This document shows, one piece after another, positions 63,337 to 64,000 of a DNA stretch of 64,000 nt (the first letter of the stretch is position 1; each line of letters starts with the position of its first letter). Position numbers and translations under genes: made by a program. The DNA is taken from positions 2,790,001 to 2,854,000 of the forward strand of contig NZ_WNWM01000002.1 in NCBI RefSeq assembly GCF_009727155.1, in the 5' to 3' direction. The notes below the pieces were generated by a model, which was given only the letters and a program-made list of their open reading frames with translations, ran no database searches and was not told where the DNA came from. Origin of the DNA: Pseudoduganella dura. GTDB lineage: Bacteria; Pseudomonadota; Gammaproteobacteria; Burkholderiales; Burkholderiaceae_D.

Positions 63337-63951
63337 ATGACCATTTCCCGCCTTACCGACCGCAAGCGTGCCGCCATCGTGCAGGCGGCGATCGCCGAAT
63401 TCCGTGCCAACGGCTTCGATGCCACGTCGATGGACCGCGTGGCGGCCACGGCCGGCGTATCGAAACGCACCGTCTACAACCATTTTCCCAGCAAGGACGA
63501 CCTGTTCGCGCAGATCCTGGAAGAGCTGTGGGCGTGCAGCATGGCGGCCAATGCGGCCCCTTACCAGCCTGGCCGGCCGCTGCGCGCGCAATTGCTGGAA
63601 CTGCTCGCGCAAAAGATGGCGCTGCTGCGCGACCCGTACTTCCTCGACCTGGCGCGGGTGGCGATCGCCGAAGCCATCCATACGCCCGAGCGGGCGCGCA
63701 GCATGGTGGCGAAGTTGTCCGAGAAGGATGAAGGGGCGTCGATGCTGCTGCGCGCCGCCCAGGCCGATGGCAAGCTGAAAGCCGGCGATGCGGCGTTCAT
63801 GGCGAACGTGCTGCAGGGCCAGTTGAAAGGCTTCGCCTTCTGGCCCCAGGTGGCGATGGGCCAGCCGGAGCTCGACGCGGCGCAGCAGGCGGCGGTGGTG
63901 GAAACGGCCGTCGACATGTTCCTGTGCTACTGGGGCACCGAGGCTGCCTGA
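63337..63951 (+). CDS. TetR/AcrR-family regulator
   Basis: 204 residues. The helix-turn-helix is RAAIVQAAIAEFRANGFDATSMDRVAATAGVSKRTVYNHFPSKDDLFAQILEELW; the C-terminal ligand-binding domain is the TetR_C AefR-like type (ARVAIAEAIHTPERARSMVAKLSEKDE). It probably represses the divergent metallo-hydrolase gene and itself at the ACTACAC/GTGTAGT sites. Ligand unknown, perhaps a lipid or aromatic compound. Confidence 0.92.
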   Translation: MTISRLTDRKRAAIVQAAIAEFRANGFDATSMDRVAATAGVSKRTVYNHFPSKDDLFAQILEELWACSMAANAAPYQPGRPLRAQLLELLAQKMALLRDPYFLDLARVAIAEAIHTPERARSMVAKLSEKDEGASMLLRAAQADGKLKAGDAAFMANVLQGQLKGFAFWPQVAMGQPELDAAQQAAVVETAVDMFLCYWGTEAA

Positions 63952-63959
63952 AACCGGCC

Positions 63960-64000
63960 ATGGCAGTCCCGCTGTGGCAACCCGTCGCGCCGCGCGACGA
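63960..64000 (+). CDS. Possible start of a next gene (truncated by window end)
   Basis: An ATG 8 bases after the TetR stop is followed by MAVPLWQPVAPRD with no stop before the edge. PLWQP near the start is reminiscent of acetoacetyl-CoA synthetases, but thirteen residues are too few and no clear ribosome site is present. Confidence 0.25.
   Translation, partial: MAVPLWQPVAPRD

Overview
This 64 kb window is a GC-rich, densely coded chromosomal segment from a betaproteobacterium, most likely an Oxalobacteraceae member (Massilia/Duganella/Pseudoduganella type). That placement is inferred from neighbourhoods typical of Burkholderiales: gpmA-envC-ctpA-moeB, rhodanese-grxC-secB-gpsA, petABC-sspA-sspB-tRNA-Thr, and a fused icmF. 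No rRNA, CRISPR array, prophage or intact insertion sequence was seen.

Layout. 1-7.7 kb: the end of a type II secretion operon (gspG, gspH), a MoeB/ThiF-like E1 enzyme, the CtpA protease, the murein hydrolase activator EnvC and phosphoglycerate mutase on the minus strand; then rhodanese, glutaredoxin, SecB, an SH3 protein and GpsA on the plus strand. 8.8-12.2 kb: a gtrABC-like glycosylation operon with an extra 54-codon ORF coupled at both ends. 12.3-14.1 kb: a cupin protein and a membrane protein with a restriction-endonuclease-like N-terminus. 14.3-23.4 kb: a disaccharide phosphorolysis locus (TonB receptor, LacI, GH65 phosphorylase, beta-phosphoglucomutase, MFS transporter, second LacI) with two different palindromic operator types. 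23.4-31.2 kb: a hypothetical protein, tRNA-Thr(TGT), SspB/SspA, the cytochrome bc1 complex, MscL, a DegS-like protease and a DUF2461 protein. 31.2-33.7 kb: a LysR/decarboxylating dehydrogenase pair and a small membrane peptide.

33.9-47.7 kb: a complete tad (Flp pilus) locus read leftwards: two Flp pilins, prepilin peptidase, an AAA+ ATPase, RcpC, RcpA, a small lipoprotein, TadG, two TadE-like pseudopilins, TadZ, TadA, TadB, TadC and a TPR lipoprotein. The flp gene and its upstream region are duplicated, and a decayed tadV fragment lies between the copies. Next to it lie a GGDEF cyclase and an HD-GYP phosphodiesterase in convergent orientation.

50.5-64 kb: a LysR regulator, a single-chain indolepyruvate ferredoxin oxidoreductase, an intergenic repeat cluster, fused isobutyryl-CoA mutase behind a MerR-type spacer palindrome, a phytanoyl-CoA dioxygenase-like protein, an orphan ribbon-helix-helix-like protein, a UvrD-like helicase, and a divergent metallo-beta-lactamase-fold hydrolase/TetR pair. 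Most of the window is housekeeping. The least explained elements are the endonuclease-like membrane protein, the tad-linked AAA+ ATPase with the flp/tadV duplication, the coupled 54-codon ORF and the two-operator sugar locus.
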